Positions 1-13,652 of a stretch of DNA of 64,000 nt are shown piece after piece. Location of the stretch: positions 92,967,994 through 93,031,993 of the forward strand of contig NC_133932.1 in NCBI RefSeq assembly GCF_031877795.1, read 5' to 3'. Source of the DNA: Strix aluco. Taxonomy: Eukaryota > Chordata > Aves > Strigiformes > Strigidae. Each line of letters starts with the position of its first letter. Position 1 is the stretch's first letter. Made by a program: the position numbers and the translations under genes. Under the pieces are notes generated by a model. That model worked only from the letters and a program-made list of their open reading frames with translations, was not told the DNA's origin and ran no database searches.

Positions 1-3000
1 TGAAAATAAATAAACAAAAGCAGTCTTAAGAATACCTCTCCCATTCAAGTCAGACTAGAACCTGGTACAGCTGTGGAACAAAGAGGCTGTGAACTGCTTG
101 GTTTTGATATGACAGATCTAGCTGAAAGTCCCAGTTCTTCTTGGCCGTACTAGCCAAAGGAGTATGAAGGACTGAGGGCTGTTAGGTTTAGGCTGACTTG
201 GATGTGGTATGTGACCTGTGCTGTCTCATGGTGTTTTGTGTTGGTCAGCTGGTAGACTTCAAGAGCTCCATCAACTTTCATACACACATCAAAGGAGCCA
301 AGGAACCACCAAGAGAATATGAAATGTAAGAAGACTGAAGGCAAGGAGATAGGGGAGGGGTGCAAGGGGGAAGGGAAAATACAGGACTGGGAACGATTAC
401 ACTACACAAAGGGAATGAGACAGCAGCTGACCCTCAGCAAACATCAGCTGTTTGGCACATCCCTGAGAGGTGTGGATGTGTGGAGCTCCTCTGAGCTCCT
501 GGGTATGGGCGCACGTTCCAGTCACATCCTGACTCCAGAAAGAGGTAAATCATGGGTGCACACCAGCTCCCAGCTGCTCAGGCAGCCCCAGCGGCACCCT
601 AGCAGAGCCCAGGGTGAGACACCACAGTCCGGGACTGTAACTGCCCCCACAGGAGGCAGAGTTAAGTGCTGAGGATCAGACCCCAGTTACCTTACTGAAT
701 GCACAGCTAGTGATCCTGAGGGCTCTGTCCTCGAGCTGTCCCTCAAAGGCCATGACCAGGTAAGATCAATGTTTGAAGAACTCTTTTAAATATATCCTAG
801 AGATATGGGAAGCTGAGGGCTTCTCATGAGCACCCTGTCCCACAGAGTGATCCTACACTGAGAGGCAAAGCCTTTGTGACCTAGGTTCATGAAAAAACAC
901 AGCAATAGACAGTTGTGTCTTTGAGTGCAGCCTGAACCTGGTTAGTAATAGTATAGGCAGTGGTGGTTCCTGGATTAATAGCAGCTGTGGGGCAGCCATG
1001 GGCAGATGGGCAGGTCAGGAATAAGCCTGGTGGTGAAGGCAGATGGGCTGCCTTCTCCAGCTTCTTCCAGTAGGACACAGTGTAAGGCTGGTGACTGAAG
1101 GCAGCTGGTGCTTTGGATCTGTCCCTGCAACAGCAAAAGATCAGAGCGCAGAATGGTACAAGTACCACAAAGTGCTGCCCTTTTGAAATCTCTGTTCCTT
1201 GTCTTTTGTCTTCTTCTACCCTCCCCATTTAGAGCCCTTGCGAGCACAAATGTAGGAATTTCTCACTTGAGGTAGGATTGCTTATAATCTAACAAAATGT
1301 AACAATATGGCCTGAAATTTTACAGGTGTCTATCTATCTCCTGCAAAGTTTCCTTTCTATTCACCTGCTATTTCTGAAACGATTTGTGGGCATTTTGGCA
1401 TGCAAAGCAATTCTTGAGCTTTACTGTTAAACAGCCCTAGGTTCCCATGTTTTCTAGCCAGTCCTCAGAAGTCCAACAATGATGGCAAACCTAGTTCTGT
1501 GCCTTTCCCTGCCTCTATGCAAATACACCCAAATTCAGGAAATTGAAAAATTTGAAAATTTGAGGTCTGCAGGGGGTTTAGCCTGCTCAGGCTAAAATCC
1601 TGAAGTATCACTGAACATGCTTGAGTTTCTCACAGGTTCCTACATGTGATCGTGTGGTACAAACACGGTCCCAGGCACAGCATGCAAGTCTGGGCAGGTA
1701 TCCAGATCACCTAGATCTAGGCTTCTAGTTCACCTGTGCAGGACTCTGGTCTCACTGGGTATGTAAAACCAAGTTCTTTGCTCACACTCTGGTCAACACT
1801 ATGTTCAAGGCCTTTGGCATCAGACTATAGTCACTATAATGACAAGACTATAGAATCCTTATCAAACCAGAGGTGGAAGCATGGCCTCTGTAGATCCAAG
1901 CACTGAGTGTCCCCACAAGGCAACTGAGCTAAAGAAAAGCAGACTTTCTTTGTGACTTAGTGGCTGGTAGCAATGGTTAGGAGTTAAAAGCAATCATGTA
2001 CAAGAACCAAGAGCAAGAAACTTGTCTCTCCTACATCACTGCTGGAACCAAGAACCGAGGCAGCGAGAAGAGGAAGCAGAGATGTGGTTTGAAGGGTAAG
2101 ATGATAAAAGTCAGATCAGAGGGTCAGACTGGCATCCACTGGAAGGAGATGTTTTGTGAGATGGTCCCAAAGCAGGGAACAGAAACCTAGGTTGGCTGGG
2201 TGTGGAAATGGGGATCGATGACTGAGTATGGATAATTGGACTGGGACCTGGAACTGGAGAGCCAACTAGCTGAGAAACAGCAGCTGCATCTGTACTTACT
2301 TGCTCTGCAGCATATCTTAGGACCCTCATTTCCTGGTCATCTGAATTGTTGGGTCTGTTGGTACACGCTGCAGCTCTCGTACAACACACGTGTCCAGGTT
2401 TCCATACCACCGTGGAGCCAGGGCATGATTAAGCACACATCCAGGCATGGGAACTGGGAAGCACTCTTGGGTCCAATGGTGTAAACACAGACAGCAAGTC
2501 TAGATAAGGAGCTTGAGAAAGACGAAGACAACAGCTACATCACCATGGTTTGTTAATGGATATGAGCAGCTTGGGCATGAGGGAAGACTGAGCAGGATAT
2601 GAAAAGACAGTGAGATGAAGTGTTGGAGCTGGAGGACTCTTGAAGCAAAACCTTAGGAATGGGAAGCAGACCTGGGGGGAGCATGGGGTTGGAGTGGACA
2701 TGGTTTAGCGGCATGGAAAGACCATGGTCTGGACATCGGGACAGACCACCTGACACGGCCAAGAAACTGGAGCAGTGTGACCAAGCTGTGTCGTAGCAAG
2801 TCCTGGCAGAGGGCTGGGACCAGCTATGGAGGGAATCAGACATCAGGTGAGAGCCTGGATGCAACTGGTGCCTACTTCTGATGTTATCCACTGCCTGTTT
2901 AATCCTTGCCCAATTTGTGACACACAACTGGACATTATGATACATCCTGTCCAGTAAAAAGATACTTGACATGCCCAATGATCTGCCCGGTTGTGGTACT

Positions 3001-6000
3001 TACAAGATTAAATTTCTTGCTAAATTAATGTATGTTTTTGCATACATCTTAATTTTGATTATTTGGGTCAGGGAGCCTGTTTTATTCCTAACCTGAAATA
3101 CTGAATACAGATTCTCTCACTTCTTTGTTACGTATCAAAAATGCAGGTCAAGTCTTTACATATATCTCGTTTGTCTGAAGCCAGTCTCTTGCACCTTTCT
3201 TAGACTGCTTTCCTGCTGCTCACATTATTCTTTAAAACACTTACCTTTATTACAACACTTTAAGGCTCATTCTCCTAACCACTTAAACCAAAATCCTACT
3301 AGTCCTAAGAGCTTCTTTTAACACTGATAATAGAAACTGGAAAAAGACTTTCCCAGAAACCTTATGCTGAAAGCCTCAGCTCCTTTTTGTGGGATCACAT
3401 CCTTATATATAGCAGTCACACTGCATATTTTGTCTCAGACAGGCTTTTCAATAAAATTGCAATGCAAATAACCTACCTCCGGACTTTATTCCACTGCATT
3501 TTTTCCCAGGTGCTCTACTGAGTCTATCAGCTTCACAAGTCTCACTCAGGCTAGCATCCAGTTTGCAATTCTTATAACTGAAAAAAAAAATAATTGTTTC
3601 CCAGCAAGATGCTTGCCAGGCCCCTTTTAGCAGTGGCAATAAGTAGTTTATGATCAGTTTCAACTAGCAAAGATTCCAATAAAGCTTTTTTACACTTCAT
3701 GGCCAGAGACCAAGACTTCATTCTCTATTTGAGTGCTGTGACATTTCATTTCTATAAGTACCCATGACACATGATCCACTGTATTGCTACTTGGCTGGTC
3801 TCCAACCAGCCAGGCCAGTTTTGCTGCAGCTTGTTAGCTCCTGGAGTAACAATTTAATCCTGGGCTTTCTGTATGCAAGGGAATTACAGTACTGGTGTGG
3901 TAGAAGAGAGCAGAGGGAAGGCAATGGTCTGATGCAGTGAGGAAGAAGAGGTTGATTCTCTCTCTTGTTGTCTTGGAAGAGGAAATCACCTTCCAGGTAT
4001 CAGGGTGGTGAGATGACTGTGGTTAGGGTGGACATCCGCCTGTGTCACCGGCCAGACTGTGCCTAGGACTGCTGTGACCACAGCTCCGACTGGGAGGAGA
4101 AAGGAAAGAAGAAAAGGCAGGCCATGAATGATCAGGACAATCTGGTACTAGGAATGGGAGATAATGGGGGAGGATGAGGGAAAGAGAGTGATTCAGAGTA
4201 AGAGACATGAGGCGATGGGATTTTAGGTTACTGCAGAGGAGAAGAGAGATCCATCAGGACTAGAGAAAGACATCTTGGTTGAAGGCCCAGAAAACCTTCA
4301 ATTCATAGTCACTTCAGCTCTGAAGGGTGGATGGCTCAGAGAGAGTCTAGCTTTCAGCTAGGGAAAGAGACTTGCACCTCTAGATTGTTAATCTGATTTT
4401 TGGTTTGTGTTAGTTTGGATTTTCTTATTTCAAAGATTGCAACCTTATCTGCAAGTTCAGTCACACTGTTGGAAGAGGTATGAGCCAGTCCTGTCCCAGA
4501 GATGTCTGTAGACAACTTAATTTTGCATTTAAAATCATAATATCTAGATTTTGGATGTCTACTTTACTTCTATGCACCATAAGAGTCATTGGCTTCTAAA
4601 TTAGTTAGCTGACACAAATCCAGTTTTCCTTTCATACAGTCTTCCTTTCCAAGGAGATCTTGTACCCTTCCTTGTCTACCTCAGCAAGGCTACTAGGGAT
4701 GCCATGTTGGTGGCAACCTCAACAGCGGGCTAATGTAAAAGGTCTTGTGGGCCTCTGAGTCCTTGGGAAGTAGTCCTCCCACAAGCCTTTTATCCAAAAG
4801 CTGACTACACCATCATTCCTAATAAGCAAAAGGACCACTGGTTTTAGGCTGATTGTATAGGTACCTTCAGAACTAGGGCAGTACTATCAAGCTGGCCATC
4901 TTGACCATTGTCCAGGATTAGTTACTTAAAGTGCATTGAAATCTCAATTTTCTATCTTAATCTAGATCTAGGAAATTATTTACAGGCAATTAATTACAAG
5001 GGTTAGTATTTGCCTCAGAATCCAGACCCACAGGTTCTGCTCTCAATTGGGCCGCAGCCATACCACGTCCTTCAATCAAGGTAGCTCTCAGTGCTTTTAT
5101 TTCTTCAGCTAGGATATTACAGAAGTTACTTTACTGACTTTGGAACATGCAGATTAACAGTTTTACAGAGGATCCCACTTGAGTACTGTTAAAATGCTGT
5201 TGCTATGTTCTCTTAAAACAATAGGCATTTCAGTCTAATGCAAATATTAGCAAAATGATTCTGATAATTTACAAGTACAGCTGCAGGCAAGCATATTCAC
5301 ACAGATGCCTGCTAAAATGCAATGCAAGCAGCCTGGAATACCAAAGGTCTGTGTGGCAGTTGCTCATTTAAAAGGGCCATTAAAAGCACTTCTTGAGGGT
5401 GGGCAGACAAGCAGAGGAATAGCAGAAAAGACGGGAAGGGAAGGCAGGAAGCCACAGGTAGACCTGTCTTTCTGGGAAGAGTTTCAAAGGAGGGAAAGGA
5501 GAAGGTTGAAAACATCAAGGAACCAAGGCAGTAGACAGGTGACCAATTTGGCAGCCCCACCAAGGCCAAGGAAAGGGGCTGCCTGTGCCCATGAGATGAC
5601 AAGGTGTTGAACTGCTCTGGCAGGAAGGACAAAGGTTGGGAAAACAAATGGATGTTGCTGGGAAAAGATGGCTTTATCACAGTGTCTTTCTCTACCACTT
5701 TGACTACTGAGTCTGCCCCTCCTTTGGGGTTATTCAAGGTTTGCCAGTAAATGGGAAATGGAGCTTCTTGACAAGGGTCCTAAAGGACTACAATCCCCAG
5801 CATCCTCTGAGGGATGTGTCCTGCCAAAGTCAGCCTGTTCAGTGCTAGTCAATGGAAAGGCACCACTATGGTCACACTCAGGTATTAGAAATATGCTCTC
5901 ACTCCTAAAGGACTCAGGTTGGTTTTTTTCAGCTCTCACCTGTCCAATGCTTTATGGATTCCCAAGGTCAGGAGTAATAAAATATTAACATCTAATCTGT

Positions 6001-6317
6001 CATACCACCAATGAAAACTATAATCTGGCCCATGACCTCACATGAGTACCAGGTTGTTAACTAAAGAAAGGAATCAAATCTTCCTCTAATAAATACTCCA
6101 GACTGTGACAGGTAAAATTCAGGTCATATGTCTCCTTTGAAGTTTTAATGGCCACTCCAATTTTATGATAAAGCCACTCACCTTATGTTTGTAGTAATTT
6201 TGCAAAGCCCGAAGCGGCTCTAGTCATCTTTGGTGCACAGTTCCCAAGGACAAAGCTCTCATAAAACTGCAAGCTTCAAAGGGATTAGACCTCTTCTTTT
6301 CTCTCCCTTTCTTTTTC

Positions 6318-6337
6318 TTTTTTTTTTTTTTTTTTTT
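6318..6337. repeat. T20 homopolymer in a pyrimidine tract
   Basis: Twenty T residues preceded by a C/T-only stretch from about 6291. It lies about 110 bp from the (TAAAA)n repeat. No neighbouring retroposon is recognisable. Confidence 0.9.
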
Positions 6338-6446
6338 CCAAAAAGGAACATTTCTGAACACTTCCTCTCATTTTCTACACAGCTCCCTGAGGATCCTCCC
6401 AGTTGAGCCCCCCAACTAGACTTCTTCCTCAAGCTCTGTCATTCAG

Positions 6447-6537
6447 TAAAATAAAATAAAATAAAATAAAATAAAATAAAATAAAATAAAATAAAATAAA
6501 ATAAAATAAAATAAAATAAAATAAAATAAAATAAAAT
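6447..6537. repeat. (TAAAA)n microsatellite, about 18 copies
   Basis: 91 bp of perfect TAAAA pentanucleotide repeat on the plus strand. No A-rich SINE body is attached, so it looks like a free-standing microsatellite. Confidence 0.97.
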
Positions 6538-6840
6538 GCCTTTTGCCTTTTCCCTTTTCTTAATAGAAAGGCAATTTTCTGGGTCATTTCTGCTTTTTGT
6601 CTTTATTCTATTGTCAATGTGGAGTAATTTGAAGCAAATCAATAGAGCCTGTGTATTTGCATATTTCTCAGGCTCTAAGAAGGACCACATGTAGCAGAAC
6701 TGCTCCCCTGAATGCCATTTTTTTTGTTTGTTTGTTTCCCTCCTTTTAAAGTCGGGGGGGAAGCTGAGCTGAATCTGCCAAAGCTTGAACTCCAAAGCTA
6801 ACGTCCATCTTGGTAAATGAAACAGTGCCGGGGAACATTC

Positions 6841-6894
6841 CCAGGCACTGGAAGGCAATTGTCTGTTCTGTTTAATTGTTCACACAGTGCCTGG
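6841..6894. repeat. Hairpin-forming inverted repeat
   Basis: CCAGGCACTG and CAGTGCCTGG form a perfect 10-bp stem. Inside it GAA/TTC and CAATT/AATTG can also pair, leaving a loop of about 13 nt. The result is an imperfect 54-nt hairpin of pre-miRNA-like shape. I recognise no known miRNA seed. Confidence 0.5.
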
Positions 6895-9800
6895 CACAGC
6901 AGAGCCGGGGCCAACTTTCCCAAACAATTCCCAAGTGTGGGCCAGCAGCTGGCATGGACCAGGGCCGTGCTCAATGGGCAGTGTGTGTGCAGGGCATGGA
7001 GAGGGAAGGGGAGCCCAGCAGCATGGATGTGGCCATTTCCATCTCCATCTCTGTCAGCCTTGGCACCAGGGAATGATCCCGACCACACTTAATTTACTAG
7101 TACAGAGACAGCTGTGGTTGCTCGAACTTAATTCTTGTACAACTACAGCCATTGCAAGGAGAAAGCTGCTTATCCAACTTCCCGGCATAAACATACATAT
7201 ATTTTTTTGTAGACTGATTTGTTTCCATTAATTGCTAAGGGTGTTTTTTTTCAGAAGTTTATGCTTAAATGCCAAGGATGAGACACACGGGGGAAAAAAA
7301 ACCCCATTTGTCCATTTTGCTAATTCCCCAGTGGCATTAAGTCAAAAGTCTGAGAGGGAGCAGATGATGGGAACTTTCTGCACTTACACTGAATGCTGGA
7401 AAAGGATTCAAATCAGGTGTCTGTCCAGGCATGGGCCAAACCATTCTGAATCACAGCTGTGCAAATAGAATTCAGTTCAAGTTTATTCAGTTTTATCAGC
7501 GAATGTGCCAGCCCCAGATGTTTCTCCAGGCATGGTAAGGTGCACCAACCCACTCACCTTATGGCAGTGGTGGCTGGTAGTATTTGCATGAAAAGAATAC
7601 TTGCTTGGAAACAAGCTAAAGACTGGTCAGATGGTCATCCTCCTTTCAGCCACCAGACCTCAGCTAACACCCTGTTCCCCGCTGCTGGGACCAAGTGAGT
7701 AACACTGAGAAGAAACAGCGGGAGGTGCCTCTAAGAGACCATCGCAAAACAGCAATGCAGCCACAAGCAAATGAAGGAACATCTACCAGCCACTATATGC
7801 AAGCTAAATAACGTAAATACACAAAATAATCTCACAAAGATGATAAAAGAGGAACGTGCGGGTCCACTGAGCTTAACTTTTCTGTAGATGGTACATGTCA
7901 GAAATAGCTGGCATTCAGAACTGTCTTTTCGGGGCATGCTTCTTTAAGGTTACTGAAAAGTTCCTTTATGCAAGAAATTAGCTTAAATGTCCTAAGGCAC
8001 AGTATGTACTCTGAAAATACTCACATTTCATTTGATTGCTGTTGTTAATGTTTCAGAAATGAAGTAAGTTTTCCCCTGGGGACATTTAGCCTGGCTTACC
8101 CATTTGTCTGAGCTTCTTCAAAGGAGGAATGATTCTTAGTTCTAGCCTGATAACAGCACAGGAGAAAAACCAAACGCAGTGTTAGGAAAACAGCGATTTA
8201 TTAATTTTGGGGGTGGAGGGGAAGCCACAGGTAAATTTAGTAATAACATACAAATATTTGTATTAGAAAACTGCTGCTATTTCATTATTTAGCTGAAAAC
8301 ACTGAGAACAAAAAAACAAGCCAAACCAATTTCAACTTCAAGCATATCTGAACACATTGCTATTGCTTTTTCTTACCAACCCTTTGCAAATTTGAGTGTT
8401 CATTTAAGGGATTCATCAGAGATGGGCTGAGGGGAAAGGCTTGGACCATGTAAGGTTCTTACTGATAATGGGCAACAGAGGAAATGGTGTTAATCTGGCA
8501 AGAATTCTGCCATCTTCTGCAGCAGAAATCTTACAAATTTTGCTCTTGGGAGATCACTGTATTTGAACAAAACTGGAAAATAAACCTTTTCTTAAGGATC
8601 AAATCTGGACCTGGCCCCAGGAGAGACTGCAGATTAAAAGACTGGAATCCAGAAATTTGTTGTGAAAACTCCCTGAGAGCAATACACTCAGACTTCAAGT
8701 CTTCTTTTGTGTCATACTTACATACAGCAGTTTTTCAAATTAAATCCTATTTCACTATATCGTTTCAATCAGTGGTGGAGATTCCCAGTCCAGCCTGAAG
8801 TGTACAATGTGGCCAGAGTCCCCTACAAGGTGGTGACAGTACTCACCTGGTGCCAGCTCTGCACCATCACTACCAAGGGAGAAGGCTGCTCCTACAGCCC
8901 CAGACCTCAAGTTCAGCTCTGGTGCCAACGCAGCCTGCAGAAACAGATTTTTCAAGCCTTCTCCAGTCATGTGAGTTACTGAAGCTGCACATTGCTGCTT
9001 CTCACTGAAGCAAAACGTGAGGCCTGATCCACCTAAAAGAGATTTAGCACCTAAGGTGGGGTGTAATGTAAGCATATAACCCAGAACACCTTCGTACTGC
9101 TAATGTTTAACCCTACAGGCTAAACTCCGTATGCTGATAAATTTATGAGTCTAAAATTCCTTAGGGTCCTAGAGCTCTGCTTTGTGCAGATATGCAGAAG
9201 AGGCTCAGGCTTCTTGCTGTTAGGGACTCAGGTCATGTTCATCCCTGGTCAGGATCCAGAAATGAAGTATTGCCCTGCCTAAATCCTCTGGGGGTCTTAA
9301 TGTAAAAGGCACTCTTCTGGCTCACTTTCTGCATGTGCACAGGATGAAGCTTCTTGCAGGCTGCCGCTGCTTTTCTTTGCAAAACCACCAGCTTGTATGA
9401 ATTTGGTGATGGTGTCCCTCTTTGATAGACTAACCTATGAAGCAGGACAATTCTCCAGTGGCTAGGAGATGAGGTACCTGCTCCTCTTGGGTCTGAGAAA
9501 GCCAAAAGCCAATGTCCCTGACTTCTCAGGAGACCCACTAGGCCATGGGCTATTCAGAGGCACAGAGGGATCACTGTGCTCGCTTTCATCCTCCTTAAGG
9601 CCAGGCCAGCAAGCAGCCGAGAGTGTAGGTTTTGTGAGACTGGAAAAAGACAGCCGTGAGTCCACAACCTCACTGCGCGGGTACTGACCTGGGAGATTGC
9701 AACTGTGGTCCCTCTGAGGGTGCCTACGTCCTTTTTCTGGTCTAGTGATCCACCCCAATGGGTTGGAAATAATGACAAACCACAATAACAATAGCCAGCT

Positions 9801-10361
9801 AAACAAAACAAGTATAAACAGAAACAACAACTGAGGCTGGGAAGAGAAATGGCCTTTGGGGATATTATTTAGAAGAGACTTCAGACTTTGATTTCCCAGG
9901 CAGAGGAGATGGTAAATCAGCCAATGTGACTCCTCAGTTCTTGAGAAAGAAGCAAACCACATTTTCCTAAAGCTTCCTGTAGCCGAAGCCGTTGAACTGA
10001 CTCTACTACAGTAAAAAAGAGTGAGGCAGGAAAATGGGGAGGTCAGCACAAGAACCAAGGCTGGAAACCCCATGACTCTATGCTGAACAGCTAAACATTT
10101 CTGAGCTGCTGCCTGAGAAGTGCAAGAATCCCCCTTGGCATCACACACCTTTGCTCAGTCCCATGGGAGGGAGAAGGCTCTAATCAGTTCCCAGTCCCTG
10201 TGTGGAAAAAAGATCATGCTGGAGGCAAAAGTTGTTATACACAGAGTAATAGTATGTCCTACATATTGACACAAGCAGTGGACATGAGAAAAAAAAGAAA
10301 GTTTGCCCCGGTTATACAAAACAACACAGGGAGACTGGCAGAAAGTAAACAAGCCACACTG

Positions 10362-10421
10362 TTATTCTTTATGCCACGAATTAAAACCTGATTATTCTTT
10401 ATGCCACGAATTAAAACCTGA
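10362..10421. repeat. Perfect 30-bp tandem duplication
   Basis: Two identical, directly adjacent 30-bp units beginning TTATTCTTTATGCCACGAAT. No divergence between copies, so it is recent or an assembly artefact. Confidence 0.95.
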
Positions 10422-13400
10422 GTTGGGTGAGATGTGTGCCCCAGCCAGGAGCAGCCCAACAGCGGGCACATGCAGGTAGAAGCAGAGGCAGAGGCAACAC
10501 TAGCCCAAGACCGTCACCAGCGGTTGGCTGATAGGGTGGGAAGGAGCAACAGCAGCAGATGGAACTGTTGGAGCAATGGGAAATACAAATTAAGCCTGAG
10601 ACTCATGGGCAGAGACGGGAAGGAAAAGCAGAGCTAAGGAAGTCTGCTTTGACAAGCTACACCTGAGACCTCATCTCAGGATGCTGTCTGCTGCCACCCG
10701 CACAGGTTCTTTTGCAGAAATAACTCATGTTTTTGACTTGCCTACCTGAAGAGATACTCTTTTTCAGTGTGAATTCACTTTGTTTCTGCAGTATAACTGC
10801 CCTTCCCCACAGCTCTTTCTCTCTCTCTCTCATTTAGGAGACTTCAAAATAAAGAAATAACCTGCTCCTAGGAAACAGAAATTCATTGTTGCATTTATTC
10901 CTCAGTACAGTACACATAGCAGAGAAAAAAAACCTCTAAATTTCCCCAATTGTTTGGAAATTTGGTGTGAAAACACAGGAACACCCATTTTCTCTTTCCC
11001 TGCCCGCTCCTCAGCTAACCTGTGAAGTTTGTTGCTGTGACATGTTGTCAAAAGCAACAGGATTCAAAATTGAACTGAATATGCAAATGAACATGCGCAC
11101 GCACACACATGCACCTATATATTTGCATACTTATTTATATATAAACAGTAACTATTTTTAAAAAGCACAATAACGACATCAAAGAAATCTCAGGAACCAC
11201 AGCACTCTTCATTTGCCGTAGATGGCCCTTGCCTCGCCGTAGACGGACCATACTCTGCCATAGGCTTCTCCAATGGCCTGGGTCTGCTTAAATCCCAAAT
11301 TCCAAACAGGCGGCATTGGTGAGGGTGCTAGAAACACAGTAGATGACAACAACAACCTAATGGTTAGTAGTGGAGGAGAAGAGGAATAAGTAAACACAAG
11401 CAAAGTATGTGAGTTGCTTTATTAAAAGCATACCCATCAGGCTGCTTATGCTACTTACAGTGGCAAATAAATTCCCTCTGTCCTAATACACTCGAAGTGC
11501 CAGGATGCATTATTCAGCACATGAGTAATTCACCACATTCTTTCAGCTAATAGTCAGTTGCTGAGCTGGACTCTCTTTCATGAAGGTCAACAGCAACACC
11601 ACTATTGTAGCTGTAGAGCATGGCAGAGGTTCATGGCACCGTATTGACCAGATTAAAACAAGGATCTGTGCAAGGATCCCGTGTAATGGAGGGCACAAAT
11701 TTCCCAGGTGGGCATAGAGGCATTTCTGTGGCGGATCAGGTCCTAAACTCACAGTGAAAACCACAGGAAGGAACTCGGCACCAAGTCAAGAAGATGACTA
11801 GGTGTTCACGTGGCCACCAGAAAAGCCAGTTGGCCAACTGGAGTTTCCCTCTTCATGTGGAATGATAATTCAGGTGCTGAAGGATAACTGGAGAGTTGAA
11901 TATGAGGGTGCCTTCAGTACCTTGGGGGACTCTGCACCAACTGCTTTAAGCGAACTGAGTGGGGGCGATGGTGACACGACATTTTCTTGCGGGTTTTGAG
12001 ATCAGCCACGTGTTGTGGACGTAGCGCTTGCCAGTGAAGAAAGCTCCTCTACCTTTGGTTTTGTAATGTATTCTGGTGCACGAGTCTGCTGCGCCTGTCT
12101 CTGTTTGCATTAGGTTAAACGCTGCTGAAGTAGATGGGCCTAATTATGGCCTTTCATTCAAGATTAATATGGAGCCATTAAGCTGGTTTATGCAACCAGG
12201 TAGCTGAGCAATAGAAACATCTAAAACAAGTCTGAGGCAATGTTAGAGGCTGAAACCATGCAATCAGCGAGCTTTCATTGTGAAAAGGCATGGGAAACGC
12301 AGAAGTGAGCATTTCCTTCATCTACAGACTTGAGATGAAACACAGGAGGAGAGAAGATTCACGGGGAAACACTAGAAAGAGCTACCAAACCCACCGCTGG
12401 TCCAACCCCAGACCGGCAGGCTGAGCTAAACAGGGAGGCTTGTGGTTCCGAACGCCCCATGCTGCCGCTGTTACTCACTTCACCCTGCGCTCAGCAAAAT
12501 AAGCTCTGGTAGTTCTCTTTTGCAGCGACAGCACGAGTGGTTGCCCAGTTCATTGCTAGCTTCCCCTCTGAGCAGAAATGCTTCAAAGAAACTCAGGCAT
12601 TTTTCTAATGGCTGGATCAGAACAGGGCAATGCCGCAGCAGTGCTACTGGGAGTTCTCTCTCCTTGTTCTCCAAAACATCGCTCTTCTGTTTGCGGTTGT
12701 GCAGGGTTAGGTGAGATGCAGGCAGATTTTCTTGGTAATTAACCAGGTCTTCACTGACTTTGTTAATGGTATCCTAGGTATTTTTTAAAAGGAGGGATTA
12801 GCTGACATGTGGGAGAGGCTAATTAAGGAAGAAAAATCAATTAAAGAAAAATCAAAGTTAGGTTGTAAGGAAAGAACAGAGAAATTCGAGAAAGGATTTA
12901 GGAGCCAGAGCTTTCAAGACAACTGAATTTTGAATAAATTGATAGTTGATTTAATTGGGTTACTATAATTTGGTAGTAAATGATACTTAAACTGACTCTT
13001 TTATTGGTTTTAAGATAAATTTCTTTGAAAAAGCTCAGTGTGCATCTCTTCTTTAAGCTCAGAGGATGAGAAGACAGATGTAACCCCCCGATCTGAACAC
13101 ACACCTCCACTCGAAAATTGAACCTTACTTCCATCTCCCAAGGGAAAAATACTGGAAAGGAGACACTGCTGTGGTGGGCACCTCACAGCACTGTTACAGG
13201 ATCTTCCTGTCTTTCTAAGGCATGAAAGGACCTTTTTGGGGAAAAAATTCTTTTAGGCAATGCTGTAGATGAGTGTGAATAGGTTTTACCCATTTTGAAA
13301 GTGGGAGAGAATTTCGATACTTCTATGCACCCAGTGGGTACCTTTAATTTACAATCACGCTACTGTGGATGGACAACTGCAACTATTTTCAGGCTACTGT

Positions 13401-13602
13401 ACACTTCCTCTAAAGTTGTGATGGCCGAAAAGCACCATCCCTTATCCCTTCACATTTATTATCTTCATCAGAGCAGGATGCAGAAGTGCCAGGTACTTTC
13501 CAAAGAGACAATCCTTGCTATGAGGAACAGACATACTGAGCTTGATATTGCTACGATTTCCAGCTCCCAGTGCAAAACCACAGAACTTTCACTGTCAGGA
13601 GC

Positions 13603-13633
13603 TACAGAGAGCACACGCACGCACACACACACA
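13603..13633. repeat. (CA)n-type microsatellite at the KLF5 3' end
   Basis: A CACACGCACGCACACACACACA run on the plus strand. On the KLF5 strand it forms the GT-rich downstream element of the poly(A) signal. Confidence 0.9.
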
Positions 13634-13652
13634 TTAGGCACTTTGTTTTATT
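13611..13652 (-). terminator. KLF5: KLF5 polyadenylation signal with GT-rich downstream element
   Basis: On the minus strand AATAAA lies at 13652-13647. About 15 nt further begins a GT/GC alternating tract (13632-13611), which reads as a GU-rich downstream element for CstF. A 17-nt U-tract (13673-13657) lies just upstream of the hexamer. The order U-tract, hexamer, GU tract is a textbook strong poly(A) site. Cleavage is expected at about 13637-13622. Confidence 0.85.

Larger units (their letters stand above)
1..13602. other. KLF5 3' flank, no convincing gene
   Basis: 13.6 kb of noncoding-looking sequence. Reading frames are short and unlike known families. G/A-rich stretches occur at about 2200-2980, 3890-4290 and 5390-5640. 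Microsatellites, a tandem duplication and a hairpin are listed separately. A 228-codon minus-strand ORF (10148-9462) and a short coding-like minus-strand segment (about 11330-11209) are discussed as findings. If synteny with human holds, KLF12 lies beyond the left edge. Confidence 0.7.

Noticed and set aside
8755-9075. A 106-codon minus-strand ORF.
   Set aside because: No recognisable domain, no splice or promoter context, and overlapping plus-strand frames of similar length.
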